Shown: positions 41,211 to 50,407, counted from the stretch's first letter. The stretch is 64,000 bases of DNA from 12-FULL-44-12b sp964348525 (GCA_964348525.1 CAYGCY010000003.1:1-64000); one strand, 5' to 3'. Notes: generated by a model not told the origin, from the letters alone. Numbers and translations are program-made.

Positions 41211-41633
41211 ATGCGTTTCCAAGTCCCACAATTTATTGAAGTAGAAGACAAAATTTTTGGCCCCTTAACCTTCAAACAGTTTATCTATTTGGCTGGCGGT
41301 GGCGGAATGATTGCCATACTTTTTACTCTCTTACCAAAAATACTGGCGTTTTTTGTGTCTTTGCCTATCCTTGCGGTTGCCCTCGCTTTAGCTTTTTACA
41401 GGGTAAATAACAGACCTTTTATATCCACCATGGAATCGTTCTTTAAATATTTGATAACATCGAAATTATTTATATGGAAAAAAGAGAAGCGCGCTTCTAT
41501 ACAACAGACACAGGGTGCCACGGAAACAAATGTCAGTTCCATACCAAAACTCTCTGATAGCAAATTAAAAGACCTAACTTGGGACCTAAGCGTAAAAGGC
41601 GCTCCACAAAACGAACCGAGGGAGCCCAAATAG
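41211..41633 (+). CDS. PrgI family membrane protein
   Basis: A 140-residue protein. It starts RFQVPQFIEVEDKIFGPLTFKQFIYL, the PrgI-family opening, followed by two membrane segments (~28-50 and ~52-70) and FYRVNNRPF. PrgI proteins accompany VirB4 in Gram-positive and CPR type IV secretion clusters and play a VirB3-like role. TATAAT (41199-41204) ends 6 bases before the ATG: a likely internal, leaderless promoter. Confidence 0.88.
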   Translation: MRFQVPQFIEVEDKIFGPLTFKQFIYLAGGGGMIAILFTLLPKILAFFVSLPILAVALALAFYRVNNRPFISTMESFFKYLITSKLFIWKKEKRASIQQTQGATETNVSSIPKLSDSKLKDLTWDLSVKGAPQNEPREPK

Positions 41634-41673
41634 GTTGATAACTTTTGCGCTATACTAAAGGAAAGAACATTCC

Positions 41674-42315
41674 ATGGCAGTAAGAGCAGACGCCACACAA
41701 AATTTTGTACCCATAAAAGACATCCGCGATGGCGTGGTTCTTCTTAAGGATGGAGGTTTGAGAGGAATAATAATGACCTCTAGTGTTAATTTCTCGTTGA
41801 AGTCAGAGGACGAGAGAACGGCCATTGTCTATCAGTTTCAGGACTTTTTAAATTCGCTTGATTTTTCTATACAAATATTAATTCAATCTAGAAAACACGA
41901 CATAAGGCCTTATATTTCTCTCCTAGAAGCCAGAAAAAAGGAGCAGATGAACGATCTTTTAAAAATACAGATACAGGAATACATAGAGTTCATCAAAACC
42001 TTTACAGAGCGGCAGAACATTATGACAAAGAACTTCTTTGTGGTTGTGCCATATACACCCGGAGCAATAGGTGCTGGGACTTTGGACAAAATACTTCCGG
42101 AATCCATATCCAAAGACCTTGGTAAAAAAGAGCGTGTTGAAACAAGATTTGAAGAAGATGTGGTCCAACTTGACCAAAGGATGGCGGTAGTAATGCAGGG
42201 GCTATCGCGCTGTGGAATAAGAACGGTAAGACTCGGTACGGAAGAGATAATAGAACTGTTCTACAAAGTATTTAACCCTGGCGAATCAGAGAAACCAATA
42301 AAAGTAACAAACTAA
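41674..42315 (+). CDS. VirB4 N-terminal-like protein (separate subunit)
   Basis: A 213-residue soluble protein resembling the N-terminal region of VirB4/TraC ATPases: FVPIKDIRDGVVLLKDGGLRGIIMT, then LDFSIQILIQSRKHD and a helical part with TERQNIMTKNFFVVVPYTP. It has no Walker motifs. The gene directly before virB4 (1 base between), so the ATPase seems to be split in two proteins. TATACT at 41650-41655 may be a promoter. Confidence 0.8.
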   Translation: MAVRADATQNFVPIKDIRDGVVLLKDGGLRGIIMTSSVNFSLKSEDERTAIVYQFQDFLNSLDFSIQILIQSRKHDIRPYISLLEARKKEQMNDLLKIQIQEYIEFIKTFTERQNIMTKNFFVVVPYTPGAIGAGTLDKILPESISKDLGKKERVETRFEEDVVQLDQRMAVVMQGLSRCGIRTVRLGTEEIIELFYKVFNPGESEKPIKVTN

Positions 42316-42316
42316 C

Positions 42317-44131
42317 ATGGCATTTTTTGGACTATTTAAATCAAAAGGGGGCGAACAAAAAGAGACACCAGCAACTTCTTTGCCCAAAGAAGTCTATAAC
42401 GCCAGTGTTCTTGACTTGAAAGACATAATAGCTCCAAGCGCTTTAAAAATAGGTCCAAAAAACTTAGACCTTGGAGACAAAGTGATGCGAAGTTTTTTTG
42501 TTATCTCTTACCCGAGATTTTTAGGGGAGGGCTGGTTTGCTCCAATAATAAATTTGGATAAAGTTTTTGATGTATCTATTTTTGTACATCCTACAGAAAC
42601 ATCCGGAGTATTAAGACAGTTCCAGAAAAAAGTAGCGGAAGTTCAAAGCCAAATACACGAAAGAGAAGAGAAGGGGCTCGTCAGAGACCCAATGCTTGAT
42701 GTTGCATATCAAGATTTAGAACAACTAAGAGACCAGTTGCAACAAGCTCAGGAAAGGTTGTTTGACGTGGGCCTATACATAAGTGTTTACGCAGACAATG
42801 AAAGCGAGCTCGACAAGATAGAAGGTGAAATCAAATCAATCCTCGAATCCAAAATGGTTTATATAAAACCTGCACTATTTCAGCAGAAAGAGGGTTTTGA
42901 ATCATCCATCCCTGTTTGTAACGACGCATTGCAAGTGACACAGAAACTAAATTCCTCTCCTCTTTCCTCTTTGTTTCCATTTATTTCTTTTGATCTCACC
43001 TCAGATAAGGGGGTGCTCTACGGAATAAATAGGCACAATTCTAGCTTGGTTTTATTTGATAGGTTCTCGCTTGAAAACTACAACTCAATCACTTTTGCAA
43101 AATCAGGCGCAGGAAAATCTTATATGACAAAGCTCGAAATATTGAGGTCCCTTATGTTTGATACAGAGGTAATTGTGCTTGACCCAGAGAGAGAATATGA
43201 GTACTTGGCAGAAGCTGTAGGTGGTAGATATTTTAATATTTCACTAAACTCTGAGCACCACATAAATCCATTTGATTTACCCCCGCCTGGTGGAGATGAG
43301 TCGGCCGCAAGCGTTTTAAGATCAAATATTGTAAACCTAGTAGGTCTGTTTAGATTGATGCTCGGGGGACTAACTCCAGAAGAAGACGCCCTCATTGATA
43401 GAGCACTTACTGAAACATACGCCCTTAAGGATATAACGCCGGATTCAGATTTTAGAAATATAGAACCGCCCCTCTTGTCTGACTTCGAGCTTGTTTTGTC
43501 AGGGCTTGAGGGGGGTGAATCTTTAGCGCAGAGACTTTCTAAATATACAAAGGGCACGTGGGCTGGATTTATAAATAGACCATCAAATGTAGATATAAAT
43601 AAAAAGTTTGTAGTCTTTTCTCTAAGAGACATGGAGGACGAGTTGAAGCCTATAGCTATGTACATAGTGACTCACTTTATTTGGAGCGCAGTAAGAAAAG
43701 AGCTGAAGAAGCGTATTTTGGTAATAGATGAGGCGTGGTGGATGATGAAATCTGAAGACACAGCATCTTTTCTTTTAAATTTGGCAAAAAGGGGGAGAAA
43801 ATACTATTTGGGGCTAGCAACTATCACCCAAGATGTGGACGACTTCTTAAAATCTCCATACGGGGCGCCGATTGTCACAAACTCATCCATTCAAATACTT
43901 CTAAAACAATCTCCTACCGCCATAGATCACCTTCAACAAATATTTAATCTCACAGATGAAGAAAAATATCTACTATTAGAGTCAGATGTGGGGGAGGGGA
44001 TTTTCTTTGCTGGCTTAAAACATGTGGCTATAAAAATAATAGCCTCTTACACAGAAGACCAAATAATAACCTCTGACCCGTCGCAACTTTTGGCAATTGC
44101 AAAGTCGAAGCAGGAAAATCAGGCTGGATAA
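42317..44131 (+). CDS. virB4: VirB4-family secretion ATPase
   Basis: A 604-residue ATPase that powers type IV secretion or pilus assembly. Walker A is FAKSGAGKSYM (~264-270), Walker B RILVIDEAWWMM (~468-479) and GLATITQDVDDFL follows, as in VirB4/TraC. The N-terminal domain contains a coiled-coil stretch. Length is shorter than full VirB4 because the N-terminal module is encoded by the preceding gene. Confidence 0.92.
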   Translation: MAFFGLFKSKGGEQKETPATSLPKEVYNASVLDLKDIIAPSALKIGPKNLDLGDKVMRSFFVISYPRFLGEGWFAPIINLDKVFDVSIFVHPTETSGVLRQFQKKVAEVQSQIHEREEKGLVRDPMLDVAYQDLEQLRDQLQQAQERLFDVGLYISVYADNESELDKIEGEIKSILESKMVYIKPALFQQKEGFESSIPVCNDALQVTQKLNSSPLSSLFPFISFDLTSDKGVLYGINRHNSSLVLFDRFSLENYNSITFAKSGAGKSYMTKLEILRSLMFDTEVIVLDPEREYEYLAEAVGGRYFNISLNSEHHINPFDLPPPGGDESAASVLRSNIVNLVGLFRLMLGGLTPEEDALIDRALTETYALKDITPDSDFRNIEPPLLSDFELVLSGLEGGESLAQRLSKYTKGTWAGFINRPSNVDINKKFVVFSLRDMEDELKPIAMYIVTHFIWSAVRKELKKRILVIDEAWWMMKSEDTASFLLNLAKRGRKYYLGLATITQDVDDFLKSPYGAPIVTNSSIQILLKQSPTAIDHLQQIFNLTDEEKYLLLESDVGEGIFFAGLKHVAIKIIASYTEDQIITSDPSQLLAIAKSKQENQAG

Positions 44132-44135
44132 AAAT

Positions 44136-44479
44136 ATGAACGAGAAGAAAAAGCTGACTGGGAGCACAAAATGGTTAATGCTCGGTTCTGCTTTTTTTTT
44201 GGATTTAATGGGCCTGAGTCTCGCAATAATTCCCATTATTGGGCAAATGGCTGGTGAATTTATAGCGGNNNNNNNNNNGTATTCGGGAATTTAATATTTT
44301 TGCTTTGGTTTTTTATAAAAAAAATACCAATAAGAAGCACGAAGAGGGTAGCAAATATTCTCGGAAATGCCGTGGGCGAGGCCCTCACGACGGGCCTGTG
44401 GCCCGGCTTTACTGCAATGGTGTTATTAACAATAGCAATGGATAAAGGCGAAAAGGGCGGGGATGAAAAGGGCAAGTAG
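44136..44479 (+). CDS. Small two-helix membrane protein, interrupted by assembly gap
   Basis: The start MNEKKKLTGSTKWLML leads into a membrane helix (LGSAFFLDLMGLSLAIIPII) and stops at the 10-N gap at 44269. Beyond the gap, in another frame, FGNLIFLLWFFIKKIPI continues to GEKGGDEKGK and TAG at 44477-44479. Both parts fit one gene; the frame offset is due only to the unknown gap length. Two or three membrane segments; function unknown within the cluster. Confidence 0.7.
44269..44278. other. Assembly gap (10 N)
   Basis: Ten N characters mark a join between contigs of unknown distance. The reading frames on either side indicate a single gene, so the real gap is probably small, but larger missing sequence cannot be excluded. 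Confidence 0.98.
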
Positions 44480-44504
44480 GTATTTGTGAGATATAATATT
44501 TCTA

Positions 44505-45503
44505 ATGAGATTGCTAGCGACTTTCATTGTTATTGTCTCTATATTTGGTTATTCAAATATTGCATTTGCTCAATTTGATAATGTAAGCGCAGAAAGACTT
44601 AGAGAAGACGCTTTGAGTATATCTATTATTCCAGCCAACCCCAAACCTCGCGAGCAGGTATTTTTAGATATCTCTGGGGTATCAGTAGACTTGAATGCAT
44701 CAAAAATAGAGTGGTTCTTAAATGACTCCAAGGTTTCTGGTGGGGTAGGTAACAAAACAATTACAACAACCGCTCCGGACACTGGAAAAACACTTAGAGT
44801 ACAAGTGGTAATCACAGACACGGATGGCAAGATTTATAAAAAAAACACTGAGCTTAATAGCGCTTCGGTTTCTCTAATCTGGGAAGCGAGAAGCTACACC
44901 CCGCCAATGTTTCAGGGGAGAGCTATGCCAACCCGTGGATCAACTATAGTCGTGCAAGCGGTTCCGGACTTCAAAAATAGTGCCGGAGAAATTATCCAGC
45001 CAAGTAATTTGGTGTATTTGTGGAAAAAAGACGGCAACACCGTGCAAGAGGTATCAGGCTTTGGAAAAAACGTTTTTATTTTTAAAAACGATAGTTATAT
45101 AAGAGACGCCCTTGTTGAGGTAGAGGTGCGCAGTTTAGATAAAAAGTGGTATTCAACTCAAAAAACGTATATAGAAAGAGTCTCTCCTCAATTCTTTTTT
45201 TATAAATATTCGCCCCTAAATGGGACCGATTTCTCTATGTCCTCAAAAGACTTCACTGGGTCCAATGAGATAGGAGTGAGAGTTGTACCATATTTCACAC
45301 CCATAGATAGCTCATATAGATTTAAAGCGACGGATTTAAACTGGTCTCTGTCTGGGAAAACAATAGATACAAGGGGGTTACCGTTTCTTATCATACAAAA
45401 TTCTGAAAAGGGTAGCGCGCGAGGCAATTTATCTGTATCTGTAAAAAAACCAGGTAGCTTTGAGGAGGATGTTTTGCAATCTGTTGGGTTACAATTTAAA
45501 TAA
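44505..45503 (+). CDS. Secreted beta-domain protein of secretion cluster
   Basis: A 332-residue protein with a signal peptide (LLATFIVIVSIFGYSNIAFA). The mature part looks like three Ig-like beta-sandwich domains (KIEWFLNDSKVSGGVG...TGKTLRVQVVITDTDGK; NLVYLWKKDG). TATAAT (44492-44497) ends 7 bases before the ATG, so a leaderless transcript is likely. Stop and next start overlap by one base. Confidence 0.78.
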   Translation: MRLLATFIVIVSIFGYSNIAFAQFDNVSAERLREDALSISIIPANPKPREQVFLDISGVSVDLNASKIEWFLNDSKVSGGVGNKTITTTAPDTGKTLRVQVVITDTDGKIYKKNTELNSASVSLIWEARSYTPPMFQGRAMPTRGSTIVVQAVPDFKNSAGEIIQPSNLVYLWKKDGNTVQEVSGFGKNVFIFKNDSYIRDALVEVEVRSLDKKWYSTQKTYIERVSPQFFFYKYSPLNGTDFSMSSKDFTGSNEIGVRVVPYFTPIDSSYRFKATDLNWSLSGKTIDTRGLPFLIIQNSEKGSARGNLSVSVKKPGSFEEDVLQSVGLQFK

Positions 45504-46552
45504 TGAGTATTCTCAAGAATGATATGAAAACAAAATTGATAAAAAGCTGGGGCGTCAAAATACTGGTTTTTGTATGTTTATTGGCGTCATTTTCTATGGT
45601 GCTTGCTCAGGGACAAGGAACCGGCTCATGGGATGATGGTGGTTCTTATGACGCTACTGGCAATAGAGAGGACGGTTCTATTCCTTACACCCCTCTCGAA
45701 CAACTTCCTAGAGTCGGTAATAATGGCGCCACCACAATTCCAGACGAAGAGGCCAAACTAAATTTAGTTACATATCTACCTGATCTTATAAAACTCGCCA
45801 TAGGAATAGCGGCCGCACTTAGCGTTATTTACATAATAATCGGTGGATTTCAATACCTAACAACAGACGCTGTTTTTGAAAAAGGTGAGGGTAAAAAAAG
45901 AATACAAAACGCTGTGTGGGGATTATTACTAGCGATAAGCGCTGTAATAATACTAAACACAATAAGCCCGAGACTCACAAATGTTAATTTGGACATAACT
46001 GCTGTTGCCCCAGGAACAGGGCCTAGCGTTCCCTCTGGTGGCGAGGCTGATTCCCCTGGGCAATGCAGAGCGTACGGTGGCGGAACCCGTCCATGTGTAT
46101 GTAATGACTGCACCGCCCCTGTAGGTATTTTTAGATTTAAGCCTGGAGTAAACCACTCAATGAACAATACCTTGATACAGAAATTGGAGTCCGCCAAAGA
46201 GGATATGACATATCGCCCCACTGGGGCACAGGGCGTAAATAGGGTTCCAATAGACTGGTACATAACAGAAGCATGGCCGCCACAAGTTCCACACATGGAC
46301 AGTTGCCATTACGACGGAACGTGTATTGACCTAAACATGATTCCTGGGTACGTAGCAGGGAGCAATCCCACACAAAATGATGCGTTAAAAATAAATGCGA
46401 TTATAGAGGCAGTGCAAGACCAAGGCCTAACAATAATTTTTGAAGCACCAAACGCTGACATTAATAAGTTTGTACAGTTGGGAGTAAAAAGAGAGTTTAT
46501 GAGAATTTATAACACCACTACAGCCCCGAGTTTTCATGTTGAATTAAAATGA
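45503..46552 (+). CDS. Pilin-like membrane protein fused to an M15-type peptidase
   Basis: A 349-residue protein. Signal peptide (~to residue 35), then two membrane helices (~93-118 and ~130-152: IKLAIGIAAALSVIYIIIGG; VWGLLLAISAVIIL) in a VirB2-like arrangement. The C-terminal ~150 residues carry SCHYDGTCID (267-276) and SFHVEL (343-348), matching the M15 motif SxHxxGxxxD and the final (W/F)HxE of D,D- and L,D-peptidases. It may open peptidoglycan for the secretion channel. A cysteine cluster (PCVCNDC) lies between the two modules. Translation is coupled to both neighbours. Confidence 0.82.
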   Translation: MSILKNDMKTKLIKSWGVKILVFVCLLASFSMVLAQGQGTGSWDDGGSYDATGNREDGSIPYTPLEQLPRVGNNGATTIPDEEAKLNLVTYLPDLIKLAIGIAAALSVIYIIIGGFQYLTTDAVFEKGEGKKRIQNAVWGLLLAISAVIILNTISPRLTNVNLDITAVAPGTGPSVPSGGEADSPGQCRAYGGGTRPCVCNDCTAPVGIFRFKPGVNHSMNNTLIQKLESAKEDMTYRPTGAQGVNRVPIDWYITEAWPPQVPHMDSCHYDGTCIDLNMIPGYVAGSNPTQNDALKINAIIEAVQDQGLTIIFEAPNADINKFVQLGVKREFMRIYNTTTAPSFHVELK

Positions 46553-47760
46553 TGAATAAAAAAATTATAATAATTTCTCTCGTTGTGCTACTAATAGTAG
46601 GAATATTTTCTGTGTTTTATTTTGGTCAAAAGGAAACTGGTCTTACTAAAATATTTAATATAAACAGTCCGTTTGGTAATGTGCCAAATCAAAATGTGAT
46701 GTCTGAACAGGTTCAATCTGTCGGAGTTAGTGACAATACAGTTAAAACCTTTGAGACTGGGCGGGGAATTGTTCTAGAAAAAATCGTCTCTAGCCCCGTA
46801 GCGGGTTTTTTGTTTTTAAAATCAGGCACCTCAACCTCTATTAGATACGCCGAAAAGGGTACAGGGAAAATAAATGATGTAAATTTATTTGGAGACAAAG
46901 TCATCAGCCAAAAAGTTGTTGCTGATACACAAACGAAAGTTGTATCCGCCTACTTTTTCAAAACTGGTTTAGAAATAATAAGATTCAAAGAAAATGAGGA
47001 CGGTTCATTTAGTGGACTTTATTCATTATTAAGCGCATCAACCACTGCCCCCAGCAAAACAATAGAAGACATCATTCTGTTCTTGGACAGAAATGTGGCT
47101 GAAAATAAGGCTATTTCGGTAGTACAAAATGGTAACGGCTCAATAATAACAATGACAGACCCGGGTGGCACCAATGCAAAAAAGATATGGGAGAGTAGTT
47201 TGCAGGAAATCACCGTGCAACCATTGAACGGCGACCTCATACTTATGCAAACAAAGCCGGCTCTTGGGCTAACGGGCTCATCATTTATTATTTCCTCTAG
47301 CATAGCAACCCCATACTTGAGTGGAGCCTCTGGTTTTAAGGTGCTGTCTAATCCAGACTCTCAGTTTGCGGTATTTAGCGATTATGCAAACACCAAATCT
47401 CCAATGCAGGTATTTGATAAAAAGCTGAATAAAAAATGGGATTTATTTATAAACACTTTGCCAGAAAAATGTGTGTGGTCTAAAAAACAACTAGAAATAG
47501 TGTTTTGTTTTGAGTTTAGTAATAACCCGGCCAATCTTCCAAATGATTGGTACTTTGGCAAAATAGCGTTAGAGACCAAGGCCTTGTGGGAAATATCTGC
47601 AAAAACTTCACAGGAGTCTGTCCTGATAGATTTTTCTTCAGTTGGTGAAAAAATAGATATCACAAATCCCACATTCTCTGCAGATGAAAAAATAATTGGG
47701 TTTATAAATAAAATAGATGGGTCACTTTGGATAATTGACCTAACAAATCTAAAAAACTAG
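46549..47760 (+). CDS. Membrane-anchored hypothetical protein, end of secretion cluster
   Basis: A 403-residue protein with an N-terminal anchor (KIIIISLVVLLIVGIFSVFYF) and a large exported domain with repeated short beta motifs (DGSLWIIDLTNL at the end), perhaps a propeller-like fold. It overlaps the preceding gene by 4 bases and is convergent with yidC by 4 bases. Family not recognised. Confidence 0.75.
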   Translation: MMNKKIIIISLVVLLIVGIFSVFYFGQKETGLTKIFNINSPFGNVPNQNVMSEQVQSVGVSDNTVKTFETGRGIVLEKIVSSPVAGFLFLKSGTSTSIRYAEKGTGKINDVNLFGDKVISQKVVADTQTKVVSAYFFKTGLEIIRFKENEDGSFSGLYSLLSASTTAPSKTIEDIILFLDRNVAENKAISVVQNGNGSIITMTDPGGTNAKKIWESSLQEITVQPLNGDLILMQTKPALGLTGSSFIISSSIATPYLSGASGFKVLSNPDSQFAVFSDYANTKSPMQVFDKKLNKKWDLFINTLPEKCVWSKKQLEIVFCFEFSNNPANLPNDWYFGKIALETKALWEISAKTSQESVLIDFSSVGEKIDITNPTFSADEKIIGFINKIDGSLWIIDLTNLKN

Positions 47761-48452
47761 GCGGGGTTAATTTTTTTTCTGAAATACAAATCCTGCAGTA
47801 TTGTAAAAACATTGGAAGCGGTCCAGTATATTCCTATCACTCCACCAATTTGCCAGGACACAATAAAAGCAATGATTGGAAACATCACTCTCATTTGAAT
47901 CTTCATCATTTTGGCCATCATTTCATTTCCCAATTGAGGCTGGTTAAGGCTTGAGAGGTGTATTTGTATGTAGCTCGTGATGCCAGCAAGAAGCGCGATT
48001 ATTACATTTCCATTAGATACTAGCGGTATGCCAAAGATGGTTAGGCCTATTGGACCAGGGTTTGAGACAATTCCGTATAAAAAACCGGCGTTTATTTCTG
48101 GTAGTCCTGATTTTATAAGAGTGTAATAGAGGCCGAATATTATGGGTATTTGTATAAACAAAACCAGTATTCCTGAAAATGGGTTAGTCTTTGATTCCGA
48201 ATAGGCTTCCATTATTTTCTTCGCCTGAATTTCTTTTTCGTTTGAAAATTTCTTTTTTATTTCATCTATTTTGGGCTGGATTTTTTTCATCTCTATTTGA
48301 GAAATAAAAGCCTTTTTTGATAAGGGAAATAAAATAACCCTAACTATAAGAGTGAATAGGATTATTATTCCGCCGGCATCAAGAAAGGGGAGGAAGTTGG
48401 CCAGTGATATAAAGATATTATAGAGTGGTTGGTGTATGAACGTTTTAAACAT
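47757..48452 (-). CDS. yidC: Membrane protein insertase YidC/Oxa1
   Basis: A 231-residue Oxa1-type insertase without the large periplasmic domain of Gram-negative YidC. About five membrane segments; the hydrophilic groove arginine is likely in LIVRVILFPLSKKAF, and KKIQPKIDEIKKKF forms the cytoplasmic loop. It inserts small membrane proteins with or without SecYEG. Part of the conserved rpmH-rnpA-yidC order. Confidence 0.93.
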   Translation of the reverse strand: MFKTFIHQPLYNIFISLANFLPFLDAGGIIILFTLIVRVILFPLSKKAFISQIEMKKIQPKIDEIKKKFSNEKEIQAKKIMEAYSESKTNPFSGILVLFIQIPIIFGLYYTLIKSGLPEINAGFLYGIVSNPGPIGLTIFGIPLVSNGNVIIALLAGITSYIQIHLSSLNQPQLGNEMMAKMMKIQMRVMFPIIAFIVSWQIGGVIGIYWTASNVFTILQDLYFRKKINPA

Positions 48453-48472
48453 TGCTGTATTATGCCGTTTTT

Positions 48473-48808
48473 TTAAAAATTAGTCTCTGGTCTAATTTTT
48501 TGCAAAAGGCTGATAGTTTCCGCTTCAATTTCCTCTCGGTTGCCAGTTTTATTAAATATGAAAAAAAATTGGCCCACAGGAATATCCTTAAAATTGGTTT
48601 TTACTACTCTGTAGATTAATCTTCGCTGTTTATTTCTCTCTACCGCGCTATTTATAACCTTTTTAGATACTGAGGCTCCCACCTTTACTTCCGGCGGGCT
48701 TCCTCCCAGACGGTATTTTAAAAACAATAAATTACCTCTTATGGTCTTGGCATTAGGCAAAAAGGCAATGATTTCCTTTTTTGTTAGGCGATTTGTCTTG
48801 GGCAACAT
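48473..48808 (-). CDS. rnpA: Ribonuclease P protein component
   Basis: A 111-residue basic protein that helps the RNase P RNA cleave pre-tRNA 5' leaders. The RNR motif reads NSAVERNKQRRLIYRVV (~60-76), preceded by VGASVSKKV. The start codon overlaps the rpmH stop (TAATG). Normal length. Confidence 0.93.
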   Translation of the reverse strand: MLPKTNRLTKKEIIAFLPNAKTIRGNLLFLKYRLGGSPPEVKVGASVSKKVINSAVERNKQRRLIYRVVKTNFKDIPVGQFFFIFNKTGNREEIEAETISLLQKIRPETNF

Positions 48809-48942
48809 TAAACGGTTAGTCTTTTTCGCCCTTTTCTCATGCGCCTTACGATGGTCTTTTTGCCTCCAGGGGTCTTTTTTCTTGAAAGAAACCCGTGAGA
48901 TACTTTTCTTTTTTTCTTTTTTGGTTGATAGGTTCTGGACAT
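48808..48942 (-). CDS. rpmH: 50S ribosomal protein L34
   Basis: A 44-residue basic protein starting MSRTYQPKKKKRKVSHGF and ending RRMRKGRKRLTV, the L34 pattern. It lies between dnaA and rnpA as in most bacteria. Start at CAT 48940-48942, stop at 48808-48810. Confidence 0.95.
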   Translation of the reverse strand: MSRTYQPKKKKRKVSHGFLSRKKTPGGKKTIVRRMRKGRKRLTV

Positions 48943-49072
48943 TTGATTTTTTTGTTAGTTATTGGCTATTTAATTTATACACACCATGTCCACAGATTAT
49001 TACCATAATTTTTGTATTGTTTCAAGTTTACTCGCCTCACTATCAATATATACTTATGGGCACCTAACCCCT
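48943..49072. other. rpmH-dnaA spacer with DnaA-box-like sites
   Basis: AT-rich divergent spacer with TTATACACA at 48975-48983 (one mismatch to the DnaA box) and TATACT at 49049-49054, a likely dnaA -10. It may contribute to the origin or to dnaA autoregulation. Confidence 0.4.
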
Positions 49073-50407
49073 ATGGACACAAGAGACTTATGGAACGCTG
49101 TTTTAAACGAGATAGAACTAGTGGTTTCAAAAGCGACCTTTAATACTTGGTTCCGAGACACTTTTATTATAAAGAATGATGCCGGAACAATAAGCCTAGC
49201 CGTACCCAACAGTTTTGTGGAGGAATGGCTAAAAAGCAAACACCATAGCCTTATTTTGAAGCTTTTAAGAACCAACAGCGACACCATACACGCCTTGGAG
49301 TATGTAATAGCAAAAGACGACCGCCTAAGGAGAAAGGAGCGAGAAGAGAGGACGCAGAGGGACATTTTGCCCCTAGGGGAGCCTATTAATAAAGACGACA
49401 ACCTTAACCCGAGATACACATTTGAGACGTTTGTGGTGGGGCCGTTTAATGAGCTGGCATTTGCCGCCACACAGGCCATACTCAAACAACCAGGCCTCAT
49501 ATATAACCCTCTCTTTGTCTACGGCAATACTGGACACGGGAAAACACACCTTATACAGGCTGTTGGAAATGCGATAAAAAACATGGACCGAAGCAAGCGT
49601 GTGTTATATGCGACCTCCGAAAAATTTGCTTCGGACATAATTACTTCAATACAAACCGGAAAAATTGCCCAGGTGAAAGACAAATATAGGGGATATGACG
49701 TTCTTGTAATGGACGACATTCAATTTGTGGCAAACAAAGACAGGACGCAGGAAGAGCTGTTTCATTTGTTTAATACCTTATACGACAACAACAAGCAGAT
49801 TGTTTTTTCGTCCGACAAACATCCCAATCTTATCCCTGGACTAGAAGATCGCTTAAAGTCTAGATTCTCTCAAGGAATGACAATAGACATTCAACCGCCT
49901 GACTTCGAATCTAGGTTGGCAATTCTCTCAAAAAAATCGGAGAGTATGGGTTTCTGCTTGTCTAACGAAGCGGCAACATTCCTTGCGAATACCATTACTG
50001 GAAACATTAGGGAGCTCGAGGGAATCTTAAATTCAATAGTTATGCAAACCCAGCTTAAAGCAAAAGAGCTTTCTATTAACGACATAAGAAACTTAGTAAA
50101 AAGCAACCTGAAGCCAAAGCGACTTATTTCTCCAAAGGAGGTCGTAAAAATGATTGCAGATTTTTATCGAGTAGACGAAGAAAGTATTTATGAAAAAACC
50201 AGAAGAAAGGAGATTATAAAACCTAGACAGGTGGCGATGTTTATTTTGAGGGAAGATTTTAATATTTCATACCCGTCTATTGGAGACAAGCTTGGGGGAA
50301 GAGACCACACCACGGTTATTCACTCTTGTGAAAAAATAAAGGAGGACATCAAGGTTGATCTCGACTTGATGGATGAAATCAATCAGCTTCGGTCAATGAT
50401 TGCTTAG
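49073..50407 (+). CDS. dnaA: Chromosomal replication initiator DnaA
   Basis: A 444-residue DnaA. The start MDTRDLWNAVLNEIELVVSKATFNTWF is the family N-terminus; a longer frame from 48986 runs through the promoter. Domain I (1-~80), AAA+ domain with GNTGHGKTH (Walker A, ~149) and LVMDDIQFV (Walker B), and domain IV with the signature GGRDHTTVIHSCEKI (~411-425). It opens the origin and recruits helicase loading. Confidence 0.97.
   Translation: MDTRDLWNAVLNEIELVVSKATFNTWFRDTFIIKNDAGTISLAVPNSFVEEWLKSKHHSLILKLLRTNSDTIHALEYVIAKDDRLRRKEREERTQRDILPLGEPINKDDNLNPRYTFETFVVGPFNELAFAATQAILKQPGLIYNPLFVYGNTGHGKTHLIQAVGNAIKNMDRSKRVLYATSEKFASDIITSIQTGKIAQVKDKYRGYDVLVMDDIQFVANKDRTQEELFHLFNTLYDNNKQIVFSSDKHPNLIPGLEDRLKSRFSQGMTIDIQPPDFESRLAILSKKSESMGFCLSNEAATFLANTITGNIRELEGILNSIVMQTQLKAKELSINDIRNLVKSNLKPKRLISPKEVVKMIADFYRVDEESIYEKTRRKEIIKPRQVAMFILREDFNISYPSIGDKLGGRDHTTVIHSCEKIKEDIKVDLDLMDEINQLRSMIA

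Noticed and set aside
48986..49072. N-terminal extension of DnaA
   Set aside because: The first 29 codons run through the promoter region and do not fit the family N-terminus; MDTRDLWNAV at 49073 does.
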